Assembly (NCBI GenBank): GCA_037132075.1
Contig: JBAXPV010000018.1
Span: forward strand, 18,626-82,625
DNA from: JBAXPV01 sp037132075
GTDB lineage: Bacteria; Bacteroidota; Bacteroidia; Bacteroidales; CAIXZF01
Length of the DNA: 64,000 nucleotides
Direction: 5' to 3'
Below are positions 50,606 through 60,300 of the stretch, piece after piece. The position numbers and the translations under genes are program-made. The first letter of the stretch is position 1. Each line of letters opens with the position of its first letter. A model generated the notes under the pieces. The model saw nothing but the letters and a program-made list of their open reading frames with translations. It searched no databases and had not been told where the DNA came from.

Positions 50606-51331
50606 TTAGAAATTGGGTTTGATCGCGTAGCGTTGGTAAAACTGGTCAATTTGTTCTACGGCTTCTTCTGCACTGTCAACTACCGTGAATATTTTAAGAT
50701 CATTTTCATTAATGAATCCTTCGGCGCAGAGTTGTTCATTAAGCCATATTACGAGGGGTTCCCAGAATTTCTGCCCGACAAGGACGATTGGGAATTGCAC
50801 CATTTTATGTGTCTGGATCAGGGTGACGGCTTCGAACATCTCATCCATCGTCCCAAAACCACCGGGCATCACGATGTAGCCCTGGCTGTATTTCATGAAC
50901 ATCACCTTACGTACGAAGAAATAATCGAAATTGATGAGTTTGTCGGGATCGATAAAAGGGTTGGGGTTTTGCTCGTAGGGCAAGTCAATATTGAGTCCAA
51001 CAGATTTCCCCCCTGAAAAATGAGCGCCTTTGTTGGCAGCTTCCATGATACCGGGGCCACCGCCTGAGATAATCCCAAAACCTTTGGCAGTCAGCAGATA
51101 TGCGATCTTCTCTGCCATCTTATAATAATTCCCGCCAGGTTTCGTACGCGCTGACCCGAAGATTGTCACACAGGGACCGATCCTGGCCAGTTTTTCAAAA
51201 CCTTCGACAAGTTCCGACATAATCTTAAAAACAGCCCAGGAATCAGTTGCTACGATTTCTGTCCAGTCTTTGGGAATGAATGCCTGCCGGATCATCTCTT
51301 CACTGCTAAGCCCTTCCTTTTCGCTATGCAT
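50606..51331 (-). CDS. LOG-family (TIGR00730) Rossmann-fold protein
   Basis: A 241-residue protein with the nucleotide-binding fold of the LOG/cytokinin-activating phosphoribohydrolase family. SGGGPGIMEAANKGAH and the signature PGGFGTMDEMFEAVTLIQTHK are present. It is longer than plant LOG and matches the bacterial subgroup annotated TIGR00730, for which nucleoside-monophosphate glycosidase activity is known in some members. The substrate here cannot be read. It follows uvrA by 16 bases. Confidence 0.9.
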   Translation of the reverse strand: MHSEKEGLSSEEMIRQAFIPKDWTEIVATDSWAVFKIMSELVEGFEKLARIGPCVTIFGSARTKPGGNYYKMAEKIAYLLTAKGFGIISGGGPGIMEAANKGAHFSGGKSVGLNIDLPYEQNPNPFIDPDKLINFDYFFVRKVMFMKYSQGYIVMPGGFGTMDEMFEAVTLIQTHKMVQFPIVLVGQKFWEPLVIWLNEQLCAEGFINENDLKIFTVVDSAEEAVEQIDQFYQRYAIKPNF

Positions 51332-51347
51332 GATGTTGTGTATTTAA

Positions 51348-54239
51348 TTAAAGACCAAGTTCTTGCTTCAAATAATAACCAGTGAAACTGGATTCTTCCA
51401 TGGCTACTTCTTCAGGTGTTCCTGTTGCTATGATCCTGCCACCGCGTTCTCCGCCTTCCGGGCCCAGGTCAATCAGGTGATCGGCCACTTTGATCACATC
51501 CAGGTTGTGTTCGATTACCAGGATGGAATTGCCTTTGTCGACCAGGCGGTTTAAGACTTGTAACAATACCCTGACATCTTCAAAATGCAAACCGGTTGTA
51601 GGCTCGTCCAGGATATAAATTGTGTTTCCTGTATCTTTCTTTGACAGTTCGGCAGCAAGCTTCACGCGCTGGGCCTCACCGCCACTTAATGTAGTAGATT
51701 GCTGACCCAGAGTGATATAATCGAGACCCACTTCATGCAAGGTCCTTAACTTGATTTGTATTGATGGGATGTTTTCGAAGAAATCGACACTATGTTCTAT
51801 AGTCATGTCGAGTACGTCACTGATAGATTTGCCCTTGTATCGGACTTCCAGAGTCTCCCTGTTGTATCGTTTTCCGCCACATGCCTCACAAGGGACATGG
51901 ACATCGGGGAGGAAGTTCATGCCAATGATCCGAATCCCGGCACCACTGCAGGCTTCACATCTTCCTCCTTTTACGTTGAAGGAAAAACGACCGGGAAGAT
52001 ATCCGCGAACTCTTGCTTCCGGCACCATGGCAAATAACTTCCTGATCTCATCGAATACCCCGGTATAGGTAGCAGGGTTCGAGCGGGGTGTCCGGCCAAT
52101 AGGGGATTGGTCGATTTCAATGACTTTATCTACCAGTTTTATGCCTTCAACCTTGTCGTAAAAGAGTGGTTTTTTGTCGGATTTGTAAAAATACTGGCTT
52201 AAAATCGGATACAAAGTTTCATTGATCAGCGTAGATTTTCCGCTGCCGCTGACCCCGGTGATACATACCAAAACGCCAAGTGGGATTTCCAGGTCGACAG
52301 ATTTTAAATTGTTTCCTGATGCACCTTGCAGCTTGATTGTGCCACCATTGCCTTTTCTTCGAAAAGCGGGAACGGCGATTTCCAGTTCTCCGCCCAAATA
52401 TTTGCAGGTAATGGAATCCATTGATTTCAGTGCTTCAGGTTTCCCTGCTGCGACAATCTTTCCGCCATGTTCGCCGGCTCCCGGGCCAATGTCGACGACA
52501 TAATCCGCCGATAGGATCATCTCTTTGTCATGCTCCACCACGATTACAGAGTTTCCGATATCACGAAGCTCTATCAGCGCCTGGATCAGACGAAGGTTGT
52601 CGCGCTGATGAAGCCCAATGCTGGGCTCATCGAGAATGTATAACACACCCTGAAGTTGTGAGCCTATCTGTGTAGCCAGCCGGATGCGTTGTGACTCCCC
52701 GCCGGAAAGGCTGGATGCCGGACGACTCAGAGAGACATAATCCAACCCGACTTCCAAAAGGAATCGGATACGGGTCTTGATCTCCTGGAGGATTTCGTGG
52801 GCAATGATCTTTTTACGATCGTCGAGCTGAGGCTCCAGGTTTTCCATCCAGTCGAGAAGGTTGACAGGATCGAGGCGCGACAACTGTGCAATATTCTTAT
52901 CGAGGATCCTGAAATGCAGTGATTCTTTCTTGAGACGGTCGCCTTTGCATTCGGGACAGTCGATGCGGTCCATGAAGCTACTGAGCCATTTTTGAATGCC
53001 TTTGGGTGCATTCTCTGAATTCTGACTGATGATAAAATTGACGATCCCTTCAAAACTCATGGAATAATGCGTCGTCACTCCGAGTGTGTCGTTCCTGATT
53101 TTTAACATCTCATCAGAACCATATAAAATGGTGTTGATGGCATCTTCAGAAAACTCTCCGATCTCAGTGTCGAGCGTGAAGCCATGTTTTTGTCCGATTG
53201 CTTCCAGTTGCCTGAATATCCAAGTGTTACGGTACTCGCCTAAAGGAAGGAGTCCGCCTTTACGGATCGTTTTTTTTCTGTCTGGGATGATCTTTTCCAG
53301 GTCGACCTGGGCAATGCTGCCTAGCCCGTTACACTTAGGGCACGATCCATAAGGAGAGTTAAATGAGAAAGTGTTGGGTTCCGGCTCTTCGTAGGAGATG
53401 CCGCTTGTAGGACACATCAGGTGACGGCTGAAGTGTCTTGCTTCAGTGCCGTTGGCCTCCATCACCATAAGCATTCCTTTGCCTTGTTTCATGGCCAGTT
53501 GCAGGGATTCCGTCAGTCGGCGTTTGCTGTCGTCTTTTACGGTAATGCGGTCGACGACGATTTCAATGTCATGGATTTTATAGCGGTCAAGTTGAAGTCC
53601 GAAAGAGATGTCGCGAATTTCCCCATCGATCCTTACTTTGGTAAATCCCTGCTTACGAATTTGTTCAAACAGTTCCCTGTAATGACCTTTCCGGCCCTTG
53701 ACGGCAGGAGAGAGGATGAGTATTGTTTTCTTTTTATAATTGTCAGTGATTAGCCCTAGCAAATCCTCATCCGAGTACCGGATCATCTTCTCCTGGGTGT
53801 TGTAGGAATAGGCATCTGCGATCCGGGCATACAAGAGGCGGATGAAGTCATAGATCTCTGTAATCGTCCCGACAGTAGACCTTGGGTTACGGTTTACCGA
53901 TTTTTGTTCAATAGAAATCACAGGACTCAATCCGTGTATTTTGTCGACATCGGGTCGTTCGAGGCTGCCAAGAAACTGCCTGGCATAGGCTGAAAAGGTC
54001 TCAATATAACGACGCTGGCCTTCAGCATAAATCGTGTCAAAAGCAAGGGATGATTTCCCACTTCCGCTCAGGCCTGTGATAACTACAAGCTGATTCCGTG
54101 GAATCACAAGATCGATATTCTTTAAGTTATGTGCCCTGGCTCCATAGATCTCGATACTGTTTCCGGCAGAAGTGCCAGCGATGAGCTTTTCTTCACGAAT
54201 ACTGTCAATGCCCAATTCTGTGTCATCCATATCTCTCAT
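51348..54239 (-). CDS. uvrA: Excinuclease ABC subunit A
   Basis: UvrA recognises DNA damage with UvrB in nucleotide excision repair. From the ATG at 54239 the protein has 963 residues; the frame extends to a TTG at 54251. Two ABC modules are complete: Walker A in GLSGSGKSSLAFDTIYAEGQRR and GVSGSGKSTLINETL, and signatures LSGGESQRIRLA and LSGGEAQRVKLA. Zinc modules are seen as CPECKG and CEACSG...CEACGG. The first zinc site, usually CPxC, reads MCPTSG here, so one cysteine is missing. It lies nine bases after the transglycosylase stop. Confidence 0.95.
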   Translation of the reverse strand: MRDMDDTELGIDSIREEKLIAGTSAGNSIEIYGARAHNLKNIDLVIPRNQLVVITGLSGSGKSSLAFDTIYAEGQRRYIETFSAYARQFLGSLERPDVDKIHGLSPVISIEQKSVNRNPRSTVGTITEIYDFIRLLYARIADAYSYNTQEKMIRYSDEDLLGLITDNYKKKTILILSPAVKGRKGHYRELFEQIRKQGFTKVRIDGEIRDISFGLQLDRYKIHDIEIVVDRITVKDDSKRRLTESLQLAMKQGKGMLMVMEANGTEARHFSRHLMCPTSGISYEEPEPNTFSFNSPYGSCPKCNGLGSIAQVDLEKIIPDRKKTIRKGGLLPLGEYRNTWIFRQLEAIGQKHGFTLDTEIGEFSEDAINTILYGSDEMLKIRNDTLGVTTHYSMSFEGIVNFIISQNSENAPKGIQKWLSSFMDRIDCPECKGDRLKKESLHFRILDKNIAQLSRLDPVNLLDWMENLEPQLDDRKKIIAHEILQEIKTRIRFLLEVGLDYVSLSRPASSLSGGESQRIRLATQIGSQLQGVLYILDEPSIGLHQRDNLRLIQALIELRDIGNSVIVVEHDKEMILSADYVVDIGPGAGEHGGKIVAAGKPEALKSMDSITCKYLGGELEIAVPAFRRKGNGGTIKLQGASGNNLKSVDLEIPLGVLVCITGVSGSGKSTLINETLYPILSQYFYKSDKKPLFYDKVEGIKLVDKVIEIDQSPIGRTPRSNPATYTGVFDEIRKLFAMVPEARVRGYLPGRFSFNVKGGRCEACSGAGIRIIGMNFLPDVHVPCEACGGKRYNRETLEVRYKGKSISDVLDMTIEHSVDFFENIPSIQIKLRTLHEVGLDYITLGQQSTTLSGGEAQRVKLAAELSKKDTGNTIYILDEPTTGLHFEDVRVLLQVLNRLVDKGNSILVIEHNLDVIKVADHLIDLGPEGGERGGRIIATGTPEEVAMEESSFTGYYLKQELGL

Positions 54240-54247
54240 CAGGCTTG

Positions 54248-55231
54248 TCAAATTGTGTCGATCTCCCGAACTCCGAACAATTCTTTATTTTGCAACAATT
54301 TCGAATAATAGATGTCTTCTTTTTCTGGTAAGGAAATGGTATAAGTCTTATGTGTTTTGTTGGAGAGGGTGTTTTTGCGAAGCCACGGGTTAAATTCTTT
54401 AAGAATTTTGTAGTTTAGTCCCTGGTTTTTTGCAAAGGCACTCAAGTTAGTAATTGGGGTGTCAATCTTAAGTTCCTTGACAGGGATGTTGGGATACAGG
54501 TCTTTAGCCCTGTAAATAAAGCCATATTTTCTGGGATTGTTAAAAATCTCTTTCATTGCCAGTATCCTGAAAAGATAACGGGATGTCTCTGGGTTGAAAG
54601 CTGCTTCATAAAAGTTATTTGCTCCTTGCAGGCTCAGGGTTTTGCTGATGTTATCAGGACCTGCATTATATGCAGCTGCTGCCAGGGTCCAGCTTGAGAA
54701 TTTTGTATGAGCTTCTTTCAGATAATTACATGCTGCAATCGTACTCTTTTCAATGTTATAACGTTCATCAACTTCATCGTTGATCTCCATGCCATAATGT
54801 AGTCCGGTTTCTTTAATAAATTGCCAGTGGCCGGAAGCGCCTGCCGGAGAAACAACAGGCAGGAGGTTACTTTCGATCAGGGCCAGATATTTCATGTCAT
54901 CAGGAACTTTATTCATCAGAAGATAGGGCTCAATTTGAGGAAAATAACGGTTCGCCCGTTTCAAAGCCAATAGCGTAGCTGATTGCCAGTATGTGTTTGT
55001 AATCAGTTCACGGTCAAGTGCTTCTTTTACCCAATAGACATCAAGAGGTACTTCTTCTCCACAAAATGTCATCTTTCTGGGAACTTCTAGGGCAAAAGAC
55101 TTTGTCCCGTTTTTTATTAAAGATGCATATTCATGGTCAGTAACACCTATCTGCCAATGCCAGGAAATTAGGAGTCCGCTTCCACAGATAAGCGCGACAC
55201 TGATCAGAATAACAACATACCATTTCTTCAT
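54248..55231 (-). CDS. Membrane-anchored lytic transglycosylase with LysM-like tail
   Basis: From the Met at 55231 the protein has 327 residues; an upstream Met at 55258 overlaps the promoter box. It has an N-terminal hydrophobic anchor (VVILISVALICGSGLLISW). The SLT domain (about 95-230) shows the catalytic Glu in YLALIESNLLPVVSPAGASG, then HWQFIKETGLHYGM and AAAAYNAGP, as in MltD. The C-terminal ~85 residues look LysM-like (ITNLSAFAKNQGLNYKILKEFNP). It cuts peptidoglycan glycan strands and heads a run with uvrA. Confidence 0.9.
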   Translation of the reverse strand: MKKWYVVILISVALICGSGLLISWHWQIGVTDHEYASLIKNGTKSFALEVPRKMTFCGEEVPLDVYWVKEALDRELITNTYWQSATLLALKRANRYFPQIEPYLLMNKVPDDMKYLALIESNLLPVVSPAGASGHWQFIKETGLHYGMEINDEVDERYNIEKSTIAACNYLKEAHTKFSSWTLAAAAYNAGPDNISKTLSLQGANNFYEAAFNPETSRYLFRILAMKEIFNNPRKYGFIYRAKDLYPNIPVKELKIDTPITNLSAFAKNQGLNYKILKEFNPWLRKNTLSNKTHKTYTISLPEKEDIYYSKLLQNKELFGVREIDTI

Positions 55232-55255
55232 ATCTGAGGCCTTCAAAATTGGCCA

Positions 55256-55263
55256 CAAAGGTA
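55256..55263 (-). promoter_or_regulatory. -7 box of the transglycosylase-uvrA run
   Basis: TACCTTTG on the minus strand, 24 bases before the chosen start at 55231. It decides against the Met at 55258. Confidence 0.5.
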
Positions 55264-55325
55264 AGTATTTAATAGGAGAAAATTTCCTGCATTGGAAAGG
55301 ACGTTATATGAATGATGAGCGTGCT

Positions 55326-55874
55326 TTACAGCTGAAAGGGACTGTCGAAATTGTTCAGTAAGCCTGCCTGCAAATCTTTTTCTGCAAGTATCGTATTGGC
55401 AATCGGCCAGTTAATCCCGATATCCGGGTCATTGAATAATAGGCTGGCTTCAGAATTCTTATCGTAGTAGTTGGTACACTTATAACTAAATATGGTGTTT
55501 TCTTCCAAACTTTGAAAACCATGGGCAAAACCAGCAGGGATCCAGAACATCAGTTTGTTCTCAGCACTAAGTTCAATAGCCGACCATTGACCGTAGGTTG
55601 GTGAGTTCTTTCGTAAGTCAACTGCGACATCATAAACAGAACCCATGACCACCTTTACCAGCTTTCCCTGGGAAAAAGGAGGCAGCTGGAAATGGAGGCC
55701 ACGCACGACACCTTTCGAAGACAAAGACTCATTGTCCTGGACAAAGACCTCTGTAAAACCCATGTTGGCCAGCGTTTTCGCGTTGTACGACTCGTAAAAA
55801 TATCCCCTTGCGTCTTTATAAACGGCAGGTTTTAAGATCAAAGGGCCTTCGATGTCAACTTTTATTATTTCCAT
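55326..55874 (-). CDS. rfbC: dTDP-4-dehydrorhamnose 3,5-epimerase
   Basis: RfbC epimerises the sugar at C3 and C5 on the way to dTDP-L-rhamnose. The 182-residue cupin-fold protein has DARGYFYESYN, the catalytic His in GVVRGLHFQLPP, GSVYDVAVDLRKNSPTYGQW and PAGFAHGFQSLEENT. It is the family's usual length. It begins two bases after the lpdA stop, an unusual partner; the other rhamnose genes are not in this window. Confidence 0.95.
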   Translation of the reverse strand: MEIIKVDIEGPLILKPAVYKDARGYFYESYNAKTLANMGFTEVFVQDNESLSSKGVVRGLHFQLPPFSQGKLVKVVMGSVYDVAVDLRKNSPTYGQWSAIELSAENKLMFWIPAGFAHGFQSLEENTIFSYKCTNYYDKNSEASLLFNDPDIGINWPIANTILAEKDLQAGLLNNFDSPFQL

Positions 55875-55876
55875 GA

Positions 55877-57268
55877 TTACAGATGTATTACTTCTCCATA
55901 AGCAGCGGCAACCGCTTCCATGATTGCTTCGCTCATGGTAGGGTGGGGATGTACTGCGTTGATGATCTCATGCCCGGTTGTCTCCAGTTTGCGTGCGACC
56001 ACGGCTTCTGCGATCAGTTCCGTGACATTTTCCCCGATCAGGTGTGCACCGAGCCATTCACCGTATTTCGCATCGAAGATCACTTTCACAAAACCGTCGG
56101 AAGCTCCGGCTGCCTTGGCTTTGCCGGATGCGGAAAACGGGAATTTTCCGACTTTGATGTCATAGCCTGCATCCCTGGCTGCCTTTTCTGTCATGCCGAC
56201 GGATGCGATCTCAGGATGCGTATAGGTACATCCGGGGATATTGCCATAATCAAGTGGTTCCGCATGAAGACCTGCAATTTTCTCAACACAGATAATCCCT
56301 TCATGAGAAGCTACGTGGGCCAGGGCTGGTCCGCGAACAATGTCACCGATTGCATAATATCCTGTTGTGGAAGTATTGTAAAATTCATCCACGATAACTT
56401 TGCCACCTTCAACTTTGATGCCGCATTCTTCCAGGCCGAGTCCTTCAACATTGGTGGCAATGCCAACAGCAGATAAAACGATCTCTGCCTCAACGAATTC
56501 CTCACCCTTTTTTGTTTTGATTTTTACCTTACAGAGCTTGCCTTTGGTGTCAACTTCTTCTACTGAGGCGCTGGTATATACTTTCATGCCGCTTTTCTTG
56601 AAGGAGCGTTCCAGTTGCTTCGACACTTCTTCATCTTCAACAGGGACCAGGTTGGGCATAAACTCGACCAGTGTAACCTCTGTTCCGATGGTATGGTAGA
56701 AGTAAGCGAATTCAGAACCGATGGCACCTGAGCCGACTACGACCATGCTTTTTGGCTGTTTGGGCAATGTCATGGCTTCGCGGTATCCGATTATTTTCTT
56801 GCCATCCTGTTTCAGGTTCGGCAGCTCGCGGCTACGGGCACCGGTAGCGAGGATGATATGCTCGGTGGGGTAGTCAGTGGTTTTGCCATCGGCACCTGTA
56901 ACGGAAACAATGTTGCCGGGTTTTACTTTGGCAGTTCCCTGAATCGTTGTGATTTTATTTTTGTTGAAGAGGAACGTGATGCCTTTGCTCATGGCTTCAG
57001 CAACACCGCGGCTCCGTTTCACCATGGCTTCAAAGTCAGCAGTGACTTCCCCTTTAAGGCTGATGCCATAGTCGGCTGCATGGTTCATATATTCAAATAC
57101 AGAGGCGCTTTTAAGTAAGGCTTTGGTCGGGATGCAGCCCCAGTTCAGGCAGACGCCGCCCAGTTCGGCTTTTTCAACAACAGCAACTTTCAGGCCCAGT
57201 TGTGAAGCCCTGATTGCAGCAACATAGCCTCCGGGGCCGCTGCCAATGACGATTAGGTTATATTCCAT
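55877..57268 (-). CDS. lpdA: Dihydrolipoyl dehydrogenase
   Basis: LpdA reoxidises the lipoyl groups of 2-oxoacid dehydrogenases and the glycine cleavage system, passing electrons to NAD+. The 463-residue flavoprotein has the FAD motif VIGSGPGGYVAAIRASQLG, the redox disulfide in GGVCLNWGCIPTKALL, the NAD-binding GSGAIGSEFAYFY, and the His-Glu pair in HPHPTMSEAIMEA. A strong promoter lies upstream. No dehydrogenase E1/E2 genes are nearby, so it may serve several complexes. Confidence 0.97.
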   Translation of the reverse strand: MEYNLIVIGSGPGGYVAAIRASQLGLKVAVVEKAELGGVCLNWGCIPTKALLKSASVFEYMNHAADYGISLKGEVTADFEAMVKRSRGVAEAMSKGITFLFNKNKITTIQGTAKVKPGNIVSVTGADGKTTDYPTEHIILATGARSRELPNLKQDGKKIIGYREAMTLPKQPKSMVVVGSGAIGSEFAYFYHTIGTEVTLVEFMPNLVPVEDEEVSKQLERSFKKSGMKVYTSASVEEVDTKGKLCKVKIKTKKGEEFVEAEIVLSAVGIATNVEGLGLEECGIKVEGGKVIVDEFYNTSTTGYYAIGDIVRGPALAHVASHEGIICVEKIAGLHAEPLDYGNIPGCTYTHPEIASVGMTEKAARDAGYDIKVGKFPFSASGKAKAAGASDGFVKVIFDAKYGEWLGAHLIGENVTELIAEAVVARKLETTGHEIINAVHPHPTMSEAIMEAVAAAYGEVIHL

Positions 57269-57295
57269 GTTAGTAAAATTATTCTATTTGAGGGG

Positions 57296-57325
57296 CAAAG
57301 GTAATAAAGGTTTGGCACTCTGCAA
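57296..57325 (-). promoter_or_regulatory. Promoter of lpdA-rfbC
   Basis: TACCTTTG (57296-57303, minus strand) and TTG (57323-57325) are spaced by 19 bases, 27 bases before the lpdA start. Confidence 0.7.
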
Positions 57326-57352
57326 TTACTCGGCGACTTGGCGCCCAGTCGT

Positions 57353-60300
57353 CTACCTCGGTCTGAAGACAAACTTCTTCTCCAGCCCGCCATGGCTGTT
57401 TTTTAAGGAAATTACCAGCACCTGGGGTTGTAATTGAAGATAAAGCTGATGTTCCATGTTTCCCTTAAGTTTTTCCTCATGGAGAATTCTGCCCAGGACA
57501 TCGTAGATAAACAACTCAGTATCTTCACTAACAAGGCTAAGGTCAATTACAATTCCATCGCTGTTCGCGTAAATTCCGGCAGGAATCTCATTGCTGGCAG
57601 GATTACTGATAGTGCTGAAATGCAAAACAAAACGTGATACATCGTCACTGTTTTCACCTTTAAATCGGTATTGAGCGCTTTGGTTTAGTTTCTGGAAATA
57701 GTTGTATTTGCGGTCTTCGAGGTAAACATTTTCAAAATCAGCAGGATTGAAATTGGCTGTTATGGTAAATTCTCCGTTGTTGCCGGGTTTAAACATCACC
57801 GGGACTCGAGGGTTTTTTAAACAATTTGTCAAGTGAAGAACTGATAAGTTTTCGCCATCGTAAGGGAGGTAAAGGCTTGGAGCTGAGGCAACATAACTGA
57901 ACAGTTTCGGGGCGCCAGCTTCATTGGAGTCTGCTCCGAAATTCAGGATGACCTCATCGAACCCTTTGCCTGATAACGAATTTACAACTAGCTTAAACTT
58001 TAAAGCCTCGCCTGCAGTGCCTTTCAGCCAGTTACTAGCTCCGGTGCTCGATCTTACGCTATTGTCCATTCCTAAGATGCCTGCACTTCCTGCTTTCACA
58101 AAGAAAGCCTGCATGGGGGCGATGTATCGGGTAACATAATTTGAACCCACACCGCCGGCGTCTGCAGAGTTGTATACGCCATAATTGTTGGCACTGCTAT
58201 TCCATATCCAGGCATCATTTCCGCCTGCAGTAATTGACAGTGCTGTTCTCGTCCACCCGCTGCCTGCATACCAGTCAATAGAGGAAGGGTATGGATTGCC
58301 AACGAGGTTGAATCCTTTGTAAGTTGCATTTGGTCCGCCAAAGGTTAGCGGAATATTGAACAGGTCATTGTTGAGGTTGCCGGTAAATGTCTTTGTCTGT
58401 GCGGCAAGTTGTAACGAATAGAGATACCCGCAACCCGGTTTGAAATAGCTTTCAGGATGGTAGGTAGGCCAGTTTGGGGTGATCCCTAAGTTGGTGTTCA
58501 GCTGAAAAACCCAGCAACTAGCTGCCTCATCCCAGGTGTATAAGTCATAGCCGGTGCCATTTCCATAGGTTCCGGAAGGCGTCCAGGTCCCAGGCCCGGT
58601 TCCGGTGCTGATAACTTGCGCTGCAACAGGGCTCGACAAAAAGTGCCAGTCCTCAGCGCTTCCGCTGATGTATCGGTCGACAGTTGCCGGGACATTATTC
58701 GTGGAATGAAGCAGAGATCCTGTTCCGGCTGAACTGGAATTCAGCTTTAGGCCAGAATTTCCGTTGCTGTTGGTTAATACACCCGTAACATGAAGCGCTT
58801 TAGCTTCAGCAATAGTAAGTGTTGCACCACTATTGATGGTAATATCTCTGCAAATTGCCGTTGTGATGTCGACAGTAGGATAATGTGATACCCCGGAAGG
58901 TATCAACGCGTCTGTTGAAGAAGTGGGTACGCCGCCGCACCAGTTGTTTGGCTCACTCCAGTCGGTACTGACAACGCCGATCCATCTGCCTGATGGATAG
59001 AGGCTTGCCGTAACCAGCAGCCTGGATATGCTTTCGCAGAAGCTCTGGGTTTGAGAGGCGTAATAAGTAGATCCATTGGTGATGACAGTCGATCCGGGGA
59101 GGAGTAATCCTCCGGAAGATGCTGTGTACCATTGAATTGCCGTACCTGAAGCTGTCAGGTCTGCCAGCGTTGAGCCTGTACAAACTGACTGGGCTGCTGA
59201 ACCTGTCGGGGCCGCCGGGGTAGGAGCCACCGGCCAGGTAACGATGGTGGAGGGGCCGATGTCACTACAGCCGTAACTGCCGCCTGAACGACGAACCCTG
59301 ATCAGAACATTGACACTTGCCCCCGTAAGGCTTATTGTATTTCCTGAAGTATAGGCTGACCAGTTTCCTCCATTGTCGATGCTGAACTCATTAAGGTCAG
59401 CGGCGCTGTAAGAACCACCTGATCCTGCATGAATGGTGGCGTTGGGACTGGAATTGCCGATACAGACGGTAGTCCCATTGGAGGGTGTTGGCGTTGTTAG
59501 CGTGGGCAAGCTGCTAGCTGAGCCTATTGGCCAATAGCTTATAGTACTCCAGCTGGAACCGGTACAACCGAAGTTTCCTCCGGTTCTTCTGGCTCGTACA
59601 ATGATCGTGTCAGTGGCACCAGAGGTGTTAATACTCGCTCCACTGGCATATGTGTTAAAAGTACCCAAGGCACCGGCAGTGCTAATCTCATATTCATCAG
59701 CAGCCCCGGCCGAGCCTCCTGATCCTGCTGTTATCGTGGCATTTACGCCGGAATAACCTGCGCATATGGCTCGTCCGTTTGGTGGGGTAGCTGTATTTAA
59801 GGCTGGATAGGTAGTTGAGGAAGAAACCGGCCAGGTCACGATGGTTGTCGGACCGCTTGCATTGCATCCATAGCTGCCTCCTGAGCGGCTGACCCTGATG
59901 AGCACGTTAGACGTAGCCCCGGTAGTATTGATTTGATTCGCTGGTGTATAGGTAAGCCAATTGCTTCCATTGTCAAGACTGTATTCGTATAAATCGCTTG
60001 CTCCTGTTGATCCACCACTCCCTGGCGTAATAGTTGCGCCTGGGCCGGTGTATCCGGCACAGATCGTGGTTCCTCCAGCTGGAGAGGCCACATTTAATAC
60101 GGGATTTTGTGTCGGGGAACCCAAGGTCCAACTGCAAATGGTCGTCCAGGATGTATTCGAACAGCCAAAGCTTCCGGAAGTCCTCATCGACTGAACGAGG
60201 ATATTGCCTGTGGCAGCGGAGGTATTGATTGTAGCTCCATTGGTGTAGGATGCCCAGGAAGTGCCGCCGTCGAGGCTATAGCGGTAGGCATCTGCAGCCC

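Noticed and set aside
55231..55258. Upstream start of the transglycosylase
   Set aside because: The Met at 55258 lies within the -7 promoter box, so it is probably not in the transcript.
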